DNA of 64,000 nucleotides, taken from Janthinobacterium sp. (GTDB lineage: Bacteria; Pseudomonadota; Gammaproteobacteria; Burkholderiales; Burkholderiaceae_D). Below the pieces are notes generated by a model. It did not search any database and was not told the DNA's origin. It saw only the letters and a program-made list of their open reading frames with translations. The position numbers and the translations under genes were made by a program. Every line of letters starts with the position of its first letter. The stretch's first letter is position 1. Where the stretch lies: contig NZ_RFSK01000020.1 of assembly GCF_009923995.1 (NCBI RefSeq), positions 27,899-91,898 of the forward strand, in the 5' to 3' direction. Below, in pieces: positions 34,798 through 43,306 of the stretch.

Positions 34798-36008
34798 ACG
34801 GCACCGCCGATCACGTTCAGCACTTCGTAGCAGGCGCCCATGGTGTGGTAATCGACCTTGCCGGCCGGGCTTTTCTCGTTGCTGATTTTCTGGTTCTCGG
34901 GCGTGAGGATGCGGTACCAGGCGCCATGCTCGTGGTCGACGAAATGCTGCCAGCTGTAGTCCCAGATCCTGTCATAGCTGGTCCAGTAGCCCTCTTCCCC
35001 CGTGCGGGCGGCCAGCACAGCGGCGGCGGCAAAGCTTTCCGCCTGCACCCAGAAGTATTTGTCGCCATCGCAGATTTCATCGTGCGGGCCGAATCCGTAG
35101 TGGATGCCGCCATGCTGGCCGTCCCAGGCCTTGGCCAGGGCCGTATCGTACAGTGCGCGCGCGCGCGGCAGCAGCCAGTCGGACGGCCCCGCCATGAACC
35201 TGGCGTGGCGCTCCATGATCAGCAGCAGCTTGGCCCACTCCGTGAAGTGGCCGGGCTGGTAGCCCCAGGGACGGAAGATATTGCTCTTGTCGTGCAGGTT
35301 GTAGTCCCAGTCGATCGACCAGTCAGGCTTGTAGTGCTCCCAGATCATGCCGTTCGCCAGGCCCGCCTGGCGCACCGTGATATTGTGCGCCAAGGTTTCC
35401 GCGCGGTGCAGGTAGCGCGCTTCGCCCGTCGCCTCGAACGCGGCCAGCATGGCTTCGCAGGCATGCATGTTGGCGTTCTGGCCACGGTAGCCGTCCAGCG
35501 TGGCCCAGTCGGCGCTGGCCACGTCCGCGTACAGGCCGTGTTCGGGCAGCCAGAAACGCTGCTCCATCAGCTCGAAGGTTTCGTCCAGGTAGGCGCGCGC
35601 TTCCGGCATGCCCGCCTGCAGCGCATGCGCATAGGCGAGCAGCACGAAGGCCAGGCCGTAGCAGTGGTTGGCGCCATCTTCCACCGTGCCGACGCCGTCC
35701 TGCCACTTCAGTTGCCAGGCATAGCCGCCCGTGGCCGGGTCGCGGTGCGCGTCGCGCAGGAAGGCCACGCCGTGGCGCAGGGCCGCCTGGTAGTCGTCGC
35801 CGCCGAAATGGCGGCAAGCCATGGCGTAATTGAAGATGAAGCGCGTGCTGCTGACCAGGTGGCGCGTGCTGGCGTCGTACACCGTGCCATCGTCGAGGAA
35901 GAAGTGATAGAAGCCGCCGCTGGGATCGATGGCGCGCGGATGGTAGAAGCGCATGGTGTGCAGAATATGCGCTTCGAGCATGTCCTTGGAACGAAAATCG
36001 GGATTCAT
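34794..36008 (-). CDS. AGE-family sugar epimerase/isomerase (mannose isomerase-like)
   Basis: 404 residues, the length of an (alpha/alpha)6-barrel N-acylglucosamine 2-epimerase family enzyme. Diagnostic stretches are HLVSSTRFIFNYAMACRHFG, NANMHACEAMLAAFEATGE, GYQPGHFTEWAKLLL and YFWVQAESFAAAAVL, with the histidines that line the active site. Members act either on N-acylglucosamine or on free mannose/cellobiose; the partner fructokinase-like gene, the hexose importer and lack of amino-sugar genes favour mannose to fructose. The LacI-type operator is 15 bp upstream. Confidence 0.87.
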   Translation of the reverse strand: MNPDFRSKDMLEAHILHTMRFYHPRAIDPSGGFYHFFLDDGTVYDASTRHLVSSTRFIFNYAMACRHFGGDDYQAALRHGVAFLRDAHRDPATGGYAWQLKWQDGVGTVEDGANHCYGLAFVLLAYAHALQAGMPEARAYLDETFELMEQRFWLPEHGLYADVASADWATLDGYRGQNANMHACEAMLAAFEATGEARYLHRAETLAHNITVRQAGLANGMIWEHYKPDWSIDWDYNLHDKSNIFRPWGYQPGHFTEWAKLLLIMERHARFMAGPSDWLLPRARALYDTALAKAWDGQHGGIHYGFGPHDEICDGDKYFWVQAESFAAAAVLAARTGEEGYWTSYDRIWDYSWQHFVDHEHGAWYRILTPENQKISNEKSPAGKVDYHTMGACYEVLNVIGGAV

Positions 36009-36022
36009 GAATATCTCATATA

Positions 36023-36040
36023 ATTGTTATCGATAACAAT
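36023..36040. promoter_or_regulatory. LacI-type operator of the isomerase-kinase operon
   Basis: A perfect 18-bp palindrome, ATTGTTATCGATAACAAT, with the central CG typical of LacI/GalR-family operators. It sits 15 bp before the AGE-family start codon, where a bound repressor would block transcription. The LacI gene at 32758 is the obvious candidate partner. Confidence 0.82.
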
Positions 36041-36076
36041 GATGATAGCATGCCGTTTTCACGCCGTCTCGGTCTA

Positions 36077-37078
36077 TCAGGGGGCCGGCGCGCTCCGCAG
36101 CTTTTCCCGCCACAGCGCCGCCCGCATGGGGCTGGCCTGCTGCCCCAGTTCCCCGTTCTCGAACACTTTCACCAGCCGCTGCATCGCCTCTTCGTCGCCC
36201 TGCGTGGCGGCCAGCAGGTACAGCGCGAACGGCGGCGGCGCCGGCCCTTGCCGCGTCGGGCCGCCGCGCCCCTGCTCCAGCAGGCGGGCGAAGCCCGTCT
36301 GGCCCGGCGGACTCTTGGCGATGGCCGCCATCTCGTACCAGCCCAGGGCCGCCTCGTCGCTTTGCGGCACGCCCTGCCCCACTTCGTAGGAATACGCGAC
36401 ATTGTTCAAGCCGGACGGATCGAGTGCCTTGGCCGCCTGCATGTACCAGCCGAACGCCTCCTTGCGCTGCGCCTCGTCCTTCGCCGTCATCATCAGGCGG
36501 TAGCCGATCTCATTGTAGGCGGGGATGAAGCCATTTTCGGCATAGAATTTCAGCCAGTGCAGCGCGTGCGCCTGCTCTTCCGGGCTGCTGCGGATGCTTT
36601 CGTAGTGCATGGCCAAGGTGTAGTTGGCCAGTTCCACGCCTTGCGCGGCCCCCTTGCGCGACCAGTATTCGCCCAGCTTGCGGTCGATGGCCATGCCCTG
36701 GCCCAGCGTGTAGGCGATGCCCAGGAAAGCCTGCGCGGGGCCATAGCCGCCTTCCGCCGACTTGCGCATCCACGCCAGGCCGGCGTCAAAGTCGCGCGGC
36801 GCGCCCTCGCCGCCGTGCAGCATCTGGGCCAGCTCCAGCTGGGCGGCAGTGTCGCCCCCTTCGGCCGCGCGACGGGCCATCCCGAAGGCGGCGACCTTGT
36901 CCGGCGACAGGTCGGCCGGGCGGCCGGTCACGGCCTGCACCCGTGCGCGCATGTCATCCAGGCCCTTGGTATCGAATTCCACCAGCGCCGGATGCTGGCC
37001 CGGTTCCCCGGTGGACGCTGGCTGCGCCAGCAAGGGCTGCGCCAGGGCCACGCTCAATACAAACAGGATGGTCTTCAT
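36077..37078 (-). CDS. Exported Sel1-repeat protein
   Basis: 333 residues from the ATG at 37078 (AAGGA 6 bases upstream). A signal peptide (MKTILFVLSVALAQPLLAQ) is followed by several Sel1-like helical repeats (AAEGGDTAAQLELAQMLHGG, GLAWMRKSAEGGYGPAQAFL, EYWSRKGAAQGVELANYTLA, EAALGWYEMAAIAKSPPG). Such repeats mediate protein-protein contacts; no catalytic site is seen. The start overlaps the stop of the next Sel1 gene by ATGA. The two are paralogues with the same repeat order and similar C-termini (VKGELGQ / ENGELGQ). Confidence 0.85.
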   Translation of the reverse strand: MKTILFVLSVALAQPLLAQPASTGEPGQHPALVEFDTKGLDDMRARVQAVTGRPADLSPDKVAAFGMARRAAEGGDTAAQLELAQMLHGGEGAPRDFDAGLAWMRKSAEGGYGPAQAFLGIAYTLGQGMAIDRKLGEYWSRKGAAQGVELANYTLAMHYESIRSSPEEQAHALHWLKFYAENGFIPAYNEIGYRLMMTAKDEAQRKEAFGWYMQAAKALDPSGLNNVAYSYEVGQGVPQSDEAALGWYEMAAIAKSPPGQTGFARLLEQGRGGPTRQGPAPPPFALYLLAATQGDEEAMQRLVKVFENGELGQQASPMRAALWREKLRSAPAP

Positions 37079-37917
37079 TTGTTTTCCTTCTGCGCCAGCT
37101 TGGCGCGCCATTGCGCGGCGTCTTCCGCATTCGCCGCCTGCCCCAGTTCACCCTTGACATACACATCGAGCATGCGCCGCATGGCGGGCAGGTCGCCGCT
37201 CCATGCCGCCCGCTCGTACCAGACCAGGGCCAGCTTGTCCGACTGTGCCACCCCCAGCCCCAGTTCATGGGCGCGGGCCAGGTTGCGCATGCCGGCCGGC
37301 TCCTGCTCGCGCGCCGCCCTGTCATACCAGTGGAAGGCCTCGCCGCGATCCTGCTCGTCGGCGGCTGCGCGCATCAGGTGTTCGCCGAGCGCGTTGTAGG
37401 CGGGAATAAAGTGTTCTTCAAGCGCGGCCTTCTTCAACCATATGATGGCCAGCGCCTGTTCTTCGGGAGAGCTGCCGCCGTCGATGAATTCCAGCGCCAG
37501 GATGGTTTGCGCCAGTGCGTCGCCTTGCGCCACGCCCTTGCGCAGCCAGTATTCGCCCTGCACGCGGTCGACGGGCACCTTGCCGCCCACCGCATAGGCC
37601 AGCCCCAAGGCCGATTGCGCCGGCGCATAGCCGCCTTCGGCCGACTTGCGTATCCAGGCCATCGACTGCGCCGTGTCCTGCGGCGTGCCGACGCCCAGCT
37701 GCAGCATGCGCGCCAGTTCCAGCTGCGCCTCCGCGTCGCCCGTTTCCGCCACGCGCCGGGTCTCGGCAAATTCGGCGATGCTCTCCGGACTGCTGGCCGA
37801 TGCATCGGCCCTGGCCTTGATGGCGATCAACTGCAGGTCGAGCAAGGTGGGCGACGTCTGGGCCAGGACGGGCAGCGGCAGCAGAAAAGGGAGCAGCAAG
37901 AGAAATTTCTTGGGCAT
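37075..37917 (-). CDS. Exported Sel1-repeat protein, paralogue
   Basis: 280 residues from the ATG at 37917; a longer frame upstream lacks protein-like character and is rejected, although the chosen start has no strong ribosome binding site. A signal peptide (MPKKFLLLLPFLLPLPVLA) precedes Sel1 repeats (AETGDAEAQLELARMLQLG, SMAWIRKSAEGGYAPAQSAL, EYWLRKGVAQGDALAQTILA, LVWYERAAWSGDLPAMRRML). It is the first gene of a two-gene operon with the other Sel1 protein. A periplasmic scaffold role is possible; the partners are unknown. Confidence 0.84.
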   Translation of the reverse strand: MPKKFLLLLPFLLPLPVLAQTSPTLLDLQLIAIKARADASASSPESIAEFAETRRVAETGDAEAQLELARMLQLGVGTPQDTAQSMAWIRKSAEGGYAPAQSALGLAYAVGGKVPVDRVQGEYWLRKGVAQGDALAQTILALEFIDGGSSPEEQALAIIWLKKAALEEHFIPAYNALGEHLMRAAADEQDRGEAFHWYDRAAREQEPAGMRNLARAHELGLGVAQSDKLALVWYERAAWSGDLPAMRRMLDVYVKGELGQAANAEDAAQWRAKLAQKENK

Positions 37918-38062
37918 GCGATGGTATCGGGAGAGAGAAAACACGCATGGTAGCCGATGCCGCGCCAAGGAGGCGCGCACTGCACGCGAAGTTTGACAGG
38001 GCTGGCCGGCGGGCTTACATTGCATCAAACCACCCAACCCCACCCCACCACCCAGGAACGCC

Positions 38063-38452
38063 ATGAACCGCTACTCGAAAACCGCCTTGTCCCTGCTGCT
38101 CGCCGCCGCTTCCCTGGGCGCCAGCGCCGCCGATACCCAGCTGACGGGCTGCGCCGCCAAGCGCGAAAGCATCCGCAGCGAATTGCGCCAGGCGCAGGAA
38201 CAGGGCCTGTCCGACAAGGTCGCGGGCCTGACGCGCGCGCTCGACGAAGTCAATGCCCACTGCCGCGACAGTACCCTGGTCGAGCGCCACAACAAGAAGA
38301 TCCTGAAGGCGCAGGCGAAAGTCAACCAGACGGAGCGTTCGCTGCGCCTGGCCCAGGAAGCGAATAAAGAGCCGAAGAAGATCGCCAAGCTGGAAGGCAA
38401 GCTGGAAAAAGCCAGGGCGGAACTGGCCGCCCTGCAGGCGCAACAGCCTTAA
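38063..38452 (+). CDS. DUF1090-family periplasmic protein (YqjC-like)
   Basis: 129 residues. A signal peptide (MNRYSKTALSLLLAAASLG, cleavage after ASAA) is followed by the DUF1090 pattern with two Cys (LTGCAAKRESIRSELRQAQE and EVNAHCRDSTL) and a long charged coiled coil (KKILKAQAKVNQTERSLRLA, KIAKLEGKLEKARAELAAL). The function of the family is not established. Its 3' end overlaps the convergent mmsB gene by 4 bp. Confidence 0.87.
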   Translation: MNRYSKTALSLLLAAASLGASAADTQLTGCAAKRESIRSELRQAQEQGLSDKVAGLTRALDEVNAHCRDSTLVERHNKKILKAQAKVNQTERSLRLAQEANKEPKKIAKLEGKLEKARAELAALQAQQP

Positions 38453-39351
38453 GCCTTCTCTCCCAGCAGCTGGTAAATGCTGGAAAAATCCAGCGCGCCC
38501 GATCCCGCCTTGCTGTGCAAACTGTACAGATTGCGCGACAAGGCGCCCAGCGGCACGGACGCGCCGCTGGCCAGCGCGCTTTCCACGGCCAGGCCCAGGT
38601 CTTTCAGCATCAAATCGACGCCAAAGCCGCCCGTGTAGCCGCGCGCCGCGGGCACGTTCTCGGCCACGCCGGGGCACGGGTTGTACACCTCCAGGGTCCA
38701 GTTGCGGCCCGAGCTTTTCGCCATCACGTCCGACACCACCTTGGGGTCCAGGCCATTGGCCACGCCCAGGCGTATCGCTTCGCTCGTGCCGATCATCAAA
38801 ATCCCCAGCAGCATGTTGTTGCAGATCTTGACCGTCTGCCCGCTGCCCGATGCTCCCGCGTGGAAGATGGCCTTGCCCATGGTTTCCAGGCAGGGCCGCG
38901 CCGCTTCCAGAGCCGATGCTTCGCCGCCCACCATGAAGGTCAGGGTGCCGTTGGTGGCCCCCGCCGTGCCGCCCGACACAGGCGCGTCCAGCATGGGCAT
39001 GCCCTTGTCCTGCGCCGCGCGGCCCACCTGGCGGGCCGCCTCCGTGGAAATCGTCGAGCAGTCGATCAGCAAAGTGCCGGGCCGCGCCTGCGCCAGGATG
39101 CCGGCCTCGCCCAAAGGATTACCCAAATAGGCGCCCAGCACGTGGCGGCTGGCCGGCAGCATGGTGATGACGATGTCGGCAGCGCCTATCGCCGCCGCCT
39201 GGTCGTCGGAGACGAGGCCGCCGCCATCGGCAAACTGGCGCACGCTGGCCGGGATCAAGTCAAAGCCCGTGACGGCGTGGCCGGCCCGCACGAGGTTTTG
39301 CGCCATGGGCAAGCCCATGTTGCCCAAGCCGATAAAGACGATATTTGCCAT
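38449..39351 (-). CDS. mmsB: 3-hydroxyisobutyrate dehydrogenase
   Basis: 300 residues. MmsB oxidises 3-hydroxyisobutyrate to methylmalonate semialdehyde with NAD in valine breakdown. The dinucleotide motif IVFIGLGNMGLPMAQNL, the substrate segment DAPVSGGTAGATNGTLTFMVGG (in parts) and the catalytic Lys in GSGQTVKICNNMLLG are all present. It lies 9 bp behind mmsA, whose product uses the semialdehyde, so the two act in sequence. Confidence 0.94.
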   Translation of the reverse strand: MANIVFIGLGNMGLPMAQNLVRAGHAVTGFDLIPASVRQFADGGGLVSDDQAAAIGAADIVITMLPASRHVLGAYLGNPLGEAGILAQARPGTLLIDCSTISTEAARQVGRAAQDKGMPMLDAPVSGGTAGATNGTLTFMVGGEASALEAARPCLETMGKAIFHAGASGSGQTVKICNNMLLGILMIGTSEAIRLGVANGLDPKVVSDVMAKSSGRNWTLEVYNPCPGVAENVPAARGYTGGFGVDLMLKDLGLAVESALASGASVPLGALSRNLYSLHSKAGSGALDFSSIYQLLGEKA

Positions 39352-39360
39352 CGCCGCCCC

Positions 39361-40875
39361 CTATTTCATTGCAATGGTGGTATTGACGCCGCTGCCGCCG
39401 TCGTCCGGGGCAAACCAGCGCGCCGTGACGGTCTTGGTCTGCGTCCAGAAGTACAGCGCCTGCTTGCCGTTCGGGCCCAGATCGCCCAGCTTCGACGCGC
39501 GCGACCCCGTAAAGCTGAAGTAGGCGACGGGCACGGGGATGGCCACGTTGATGCCCACCTGCCCCACGTCGATCTCGTTCTGGAACTTGCGCCCCGCCCA
39601 GCCGGACGAAGTGAAGATCGAGGTGCCGTTGCCGTTCGGGTTGGCGTTGATGAAGGCGATGGCCTGGTCCAGGGTATCCGTCTCGACGACGCACATGGCC
39701 GGGCCGAAGATTTCCTGCGTGTAGACGGAGTTGGACGCCTGCACCTTGGAGAAAATCGTCGGCCCCATGAAATTGCCGCCCTCGTAGCCGGCCACCTTGT
39801 GGCCGCGGCCGTCGAGCAGCAGCTGCGCGCCTTCGTCCACGCCCGCCTGGATCAGCTTTTCCGCCCGCTGCATGGCTGCTTTCGAGACCATCGGTCCCAG
39901 GTCCGCCTCGCGGTCGCTGCCCGGCCCCACTTTCAAGGCTTTCGAGCGGGCGACGATTTCCGGCAGCCAGGAACGGGCCTCGCCCACCAGCACGACGACG
40001 GAATTGGCCATGCAGCGCTGGCCGGCCGCGCCGAAGGCGGCGCCGATCAGGTTATTGATGGCCTGCTCCTTGTTGGCATCGGCCAGCACCACGCAATGGT
40101 TTTTCGCCCCCATCATCGATTGCGCGCGCTTGCCCGCTTCGCTGGCGCGGCGGTACACATGCGTGCCCACGTGGGTCGAGCCGATGAAGGAGACGGCCTT
40201 GATGTCGGCATGGTCGCACAGCATGTTGACGACGTCGGCGCCGCCATGCACGACGTTCAGCACGCCGGCCGGCAAGCCCGCCTGGTACATCAGTTCGACC
40301 AGGTACATCGACGAGGACGGGTCCTGTTCCGACGGTTTCAACACGAAGGTATTGCCGCAGGCGATGGCGATGGGGAACATGAAGCACGGCAGCATGACGG
40401 GGAAATTGAAGGCCGTGATGCCGGCGCCCACGCCCAGGGGCTGGTAGATATTGTAGACATCGACGCCGTTCGCCGCGTTTTCCGCGATCTCGCCCAGCTG
40501 CAGGGTGGCGATCGAGCACGCGTGCTCCACCACTTCCAGGCCCCGCATGACTTCGCCTTCCGCGTCGGGCAGGGTCTTGCCGTGTTCGCGCGTGATCAGT
40601 TCGGCCAGGGCGCCGATATTGTCGCGGATCAACTGCTGGTACTTGAGCATGATGCGCATGCGCGCCGCCAGCGGCGTGTTGCGCCACGTTTTAAACGCTT
40701 CCTTGGCCGTGGCGACGGCCAGGTTCACTTCATCGGGCGTGGAAAACGGCACGCGGGCGACGATTTCCTGCGTGGCCGGATTGATGACATCGCGCCATTC
40801 GGTGGTGCTTGAAGCGTGGTGCTTGCCGCCGATATGCAGGGGGACGGCGGGGACTTGAGTGAGGGCTTGGTTCAT
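39361..40875 (-). CDS. mmsA: Methylmalonate-semialdehyde dehydrogenase (valine branch)
   Basis: 504 residues from the ATG at 40875 with GGAG 7 bases upstream; a 13-residue longer frame is rejected. The CoA-acylating aldehyde dehydrogenase motifs are intact, with ITAFNFPVMLP and catalytic Cys288 in FGAAGQRCMANS. It converts methylmalonate semialdehyde to propionyl-CoA. Pairing with mmsB marks it as the valine/3-hydroxyisobutyrate enzyme, whereas the copy at 4203-5702 belongs to inositol breakdown. The two differ clearly in sequence, so this is not a recent duplication. Confidence 0.94.
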   Translation of the reverse strand: MNQALTQVPAVPLHIGGKHHASSTTEWRDVINPATQEIVARVPFSTPDEVNLAVATAKEAFKTWRNTPLAARMRIMLKYQQLIRDNIGALAELITREHGKTLPDAEGEVMRGLEVVEHACSIATLQLGEIAENAANGVDVYNIYQPLGVGAGITAFNFPVMLPCFMFPIAIACGNTFVLKPSEQDPSSSMYLVELMYQAGLPAGVLNVVHGGADVVNMLCDHADIKAVSFIGSTHVGTHVYRRASEAGKRAQSMMGAKNHCVVLADANKEQAINNLIGAAFGAAGQRCMANSVVVLVGEARSWLPEIVARSKALKVGPGSDREADLGPMVSKAAMQRAEKLIQAGVDEGAQLLLDGRGHKVAGYEGGNFMGPTIFSKVQASNSVYTQEIFGPAMCVVETDTLDQAIAFINANPNGNGTSIFTSSGWAGRKFQNEIDVGQVGINVAIPVPVAYFSFTGSRASKLGDLGPNGKQALYFWTQTKTVTARWFAPDDGGSGVNTTIAMK

Positions 40876-40930
40876 GTGAGGCTCCAATAATTCGATACGC
40901 GACAGTCGCGTCACAGCTGCGGAAATCTGG

Positions 40931-40992
40931 GGTCAGTTCCTTCGGAACCGGGATTTTCCCCACCAGGGAAAATCCTCCCGGCGGGTCTGACC
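40931..40992. repeat. Nested inverted-repeat element (possible three-way junction)
   Basis: An outer pair GGTCAG / CTGACC (40931-40936, 40987-40992) encloses two hairpins: GTTCC-TTC-GGAAC (40936-40948) and the perfect 9-bp GATTTTCCC / GGGAAAATC (40952-40974). It lies between the binding-protein gene and mmsA on the minus strand. It may be a dispersed repeat of the genus or a transcript-processing or termination structure. Confidence 0.5.
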
Positions 40993-40998
40993 ACGGAA

Positions 40999-42216
40999 TT
41001 ATTTTTTAACGAGATTGCACGCCGCCGCATCCATGGGCTTGAAGGCCTGGTCGGCGGGGATGGTGGACAGCACTTTCAGGTAGTCCCATGGTCCCTTCGA
41101 TTCGGCCGGGGTCTTCACCTGCACCAGGTACATGTCGTGGATGACGCGGCCGTCGGGGCGGATCGAGGCGTTGTGCATGACGGCGTCCTGGATGGGCAGT
41201 TCGCGCATCTTCTGGGCGACGATCTTCGCGTCGTCGCTCTTCGCGGCCGCCACCGACTTCAGGTAGTGGTAGACGCTGGAATACACGCCCGCCTGCACCA
41301 TGGTCGGCTTGGCGCCCTTGTTGAGGGCTTCGAAACGCTTGGCGAATGCCCGGCTGCGGTCATCGTAGTCCCAGTAAAAGCCGTCCGCGTAGACGAGGCC
41401 CTGGGCCGTGTCCAGGCCCAGCGCATGCACGTCGGAGAGGAACACGAGCAAGGCGGCCAGGCGCTGGTCCTTGCCGCTGCCGATGCGGAATTCGCGCGCC
41501 TGCTTGATGGCCGACACGGTATCGGCGCCGCCGTTGGCCAGGCCGATCACCTGCGCTTTTGAACCTTGCGCCTGCACCAGGAAGGACGAGAAATCGGAGG
41601 CGTTCAGGGGATGGCGCACGGCGCCCAGCACCGTGCCGCCATTGCGCTTGACGACGTCGCTGGCGTCCTTTTCCAGCGAGTGGCCGAAGGCGTAATCGAC
41701 GGTGACGAAGTACCAGGATTTCTGTCCCAGCTTGGTCAATGCCGCCGCCGTACCGGCCGCCTGTGAATACGTGTCGAACATCCAGTGGAAGCCGTTCGGC
41801 GAGCAATCCTCGTTCGTCAGGCGTCCCGTGGCGGGGCCGCTGAACATGGCGATGCCGCCCTTCTCCTTCATCAGCTTTTGCACGGACAGGGCCACGGACG
41901 AGTTGGTGAGGTCGGCGATGGCATCGACCTTGTCGCGGTCCAGCCATTCGCGCGCCTTGGAGGCGGCGATGTCGGCCTTGTTCAAATGGTCGGCGGAAAG
42001 GATCTCGATCTTCATGCCCTTGCATTCGGCTTTTAAACAATCCTCGACGGCCATCTGGCTGGCGACGACGGAGCCGCGCCCGCCCATGGCCGAATACGGG
42101 CCGGACATGTCGGTCAGGATGCCGATCTTGACGACGCCATCGGAAATCTGCGCCTGCGCGCCGGTGAAAGACAGGGAAAGCGCCAGCGCGCCCATGGCCA
42201 GAACGGTCTTTTTCAT
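40999..42216 (-). CDS. ABC transporter substrate-binding protein, LivK-like
   Basis: 405 residues. A signal peptide (MKKTVLAMGALALSLSFTG, cleavage after AQA) precedes a type I periplasmic binding fold of the branched-chain amino acid group: VKIGILTDMSGPYSAMGGRG, FSGPATGRLTNEDCSPNGFH, SWYFVTVDYAFGHSLEKDA. The permease and ATPase genes are absent from this window, so it is an orphan binding protein. AGGAGAC lies before the ATG. The divergent LysR gene is the likely regulator. Aromatic or branched-chain acids are possible ligands; the sequence does not decide. Confidence 0.87.
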   Translation of the reverse strand: MKKTVLAMGALALSLSFTGAQAQISDGVVKIGILTDMSGPYSAMGGRGSVVASQMAVEDCLKAECKGMKIEILSADHLNKADIAASKAREWLDRDKVDAIADLTNSSVALSVQKLMKEKGGIAMFSGPATGRLTNEDCSPNGFHWMFDTYSQAAGTAAALTKLGQKSWYFVTVDYAFGHSLEKDASDVVKRNGGTVLGAVRHPLNASDFSSFLVQAQGSKAQVIGLANGGADTVSAIKQAREFRIGSGKDQRLAALLVFLSDVHALGLDTAQGLVYADGFYWDYDDRSRAFAKRFEALNKGAKPTMVQAGVYSSVYHYLKSVAAAKSDDAKIVAQKMRELPIQDAVMHNASIRPDGRVIHDMYLVQVKTPAESKGPWDYLKVLSTIPADQAFKPMDAAACNLVKK

Positions 42217-42339
42217 GCAGTGTCTCCTGAGGGAAAAGGGTTTTTCTTATATGTATATCTGCATTCTGCATGTGTAAAAATATGCGCTCAAGTGAAATTA
42301 ATGCATAATTCCTTTGCAAAAATGCACAAGGAGAACAAA

Positions 42340-43257
42340 GTGCTCGATTGGGACAATGTCCGGGTCTTCCTGGAACTGACGCGCAGCGCGGGACTCGTCG
42401 ATGCGGCGAAAAAGCTGGGCATCGACCATTCCACCGTGTCGCGGCGCATGCGCAAGTTCGAGGAGCAGGTGGGCACGCAGCTGTTCGACCGCAATTACGT
42501 GGGCTACCAGCTGACGCCGGAAGGCCACCGCCTGATGGAATACGCGGAAACGATGGAAAGCACGGTGTTTGCCGCCACGGAGGAGCTGGGCGAACACAAT
42601 CGCCTGCTGTCGGGCCAGGTGCGCCTGGGCGCCACGGAAGGCTTCGGTGCCGTCGTGCTGGCGCCCCACCTGGCGCAGTTTTGCGGCCGCTATCCGCACA
42701 TCAGCGTGGACCTGATCGCCGTACCCCGCTTCGTCAGCCTGTCCAAGCGCGAGGCGGACGTGGCCATTTCCATCGAACGCCCCCAGTCCGGCCCCTACGT
42801 GGTGACCAAGCTGTCCGACTACCGCCTGAAACTGTACGCCACGCCTGCCTACCTGGCGCGCCATGCGCCCATCACCGGCGTGGCGCAGCTGGCGCAGCAC
42901 CCCATCATCGGCTACGTGGACGACCTCGTCTTCAGCGCGGAACTGCGCTACATGGACAACGTGGCGCCCGACTCCCTGCGGGCCTTCCGCAGCACCAGCG
43001 TGCTCGCCCAGTACCACGCGGCAAGGGCCGGCCAGGCCCTGGCCATCCTGCCCTGCTTCGTGGCGCAGCAGTCGGATGAGCTGGTGCCCGTGCTCGACGG
43101 CGACATCGACCTCGTGCGCTCGTTCTGGATGATCTCGCCCAGCGAGCGGCGCAACATCGCCCGGGTCAGCGCCCTGTGGAATTACCTGCGCACGGCCATC
43201 GACTTGAACCACGCCTACCTGATGGGCGAGACGGCCGCGCCCAGCTGGCCCCCGTGA
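42340..43257 (+). CDS. LysR-family transcriptional regulator
   Basis: 305 residues from a GTG at 42340. This start is chosen because AAGGAG is 6 bases upstream and because related LysR proteins begin with LDWDN; the upstream ATGs at 42301 and 42322 would place the ribosome binding site in the coding region. The helix-turn-helix is AGLVDAAKKLGIDHSTVSRR MRKFEEQVG (in parts), and the effector domain follows (VRLGATEGFGAVVLAPHLAQ). It is divergent from the LivK-like gene. In the gap is a direct repeat TCTGCAT-TCTGCAT sharing its T, a possible binding element. Confidence 0.9.
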   Translation: MLDWDNVRVFLELTRSAGLVDAAKKLGIDHSTVSRRMRKFEEQVGTQLFDRNYVGYQLTPEGHRLMEYAETMESTVFAATEELGEHNRLLSGQVRLGATEGFGAVVLAPHLAQFCGRYPHISVDLIAVPRFVSLSKREADVAISIERPQSGPYVVTKLSDYRLKLYATPAYLARHAPITGVAQLAQHPIIGYVDDLVFSAELRYMDNVAPDSLRAFRSTSVLAQYHAARAGQALAILPCFVAQQSDELVPVLDGDIDLVRSFWMISPSERRNIARVSALWNYLRTAIDLNHAYLMGETAAPSWPP

Positions 43258-43306
43258 GCGGGCTGCGGCGCGCTACACTGTCGCCACATCATAAAAGGAG
43301 AATGCC

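Noticed and set aside
42301..42339. Longer N-terminus for the LysR protein from ATG 42301 or 42322
   Set aside because: The GTG at 42340 has AAGGAG at ideal spacing and gives the usual LDWDN start of this LysR subgroup.
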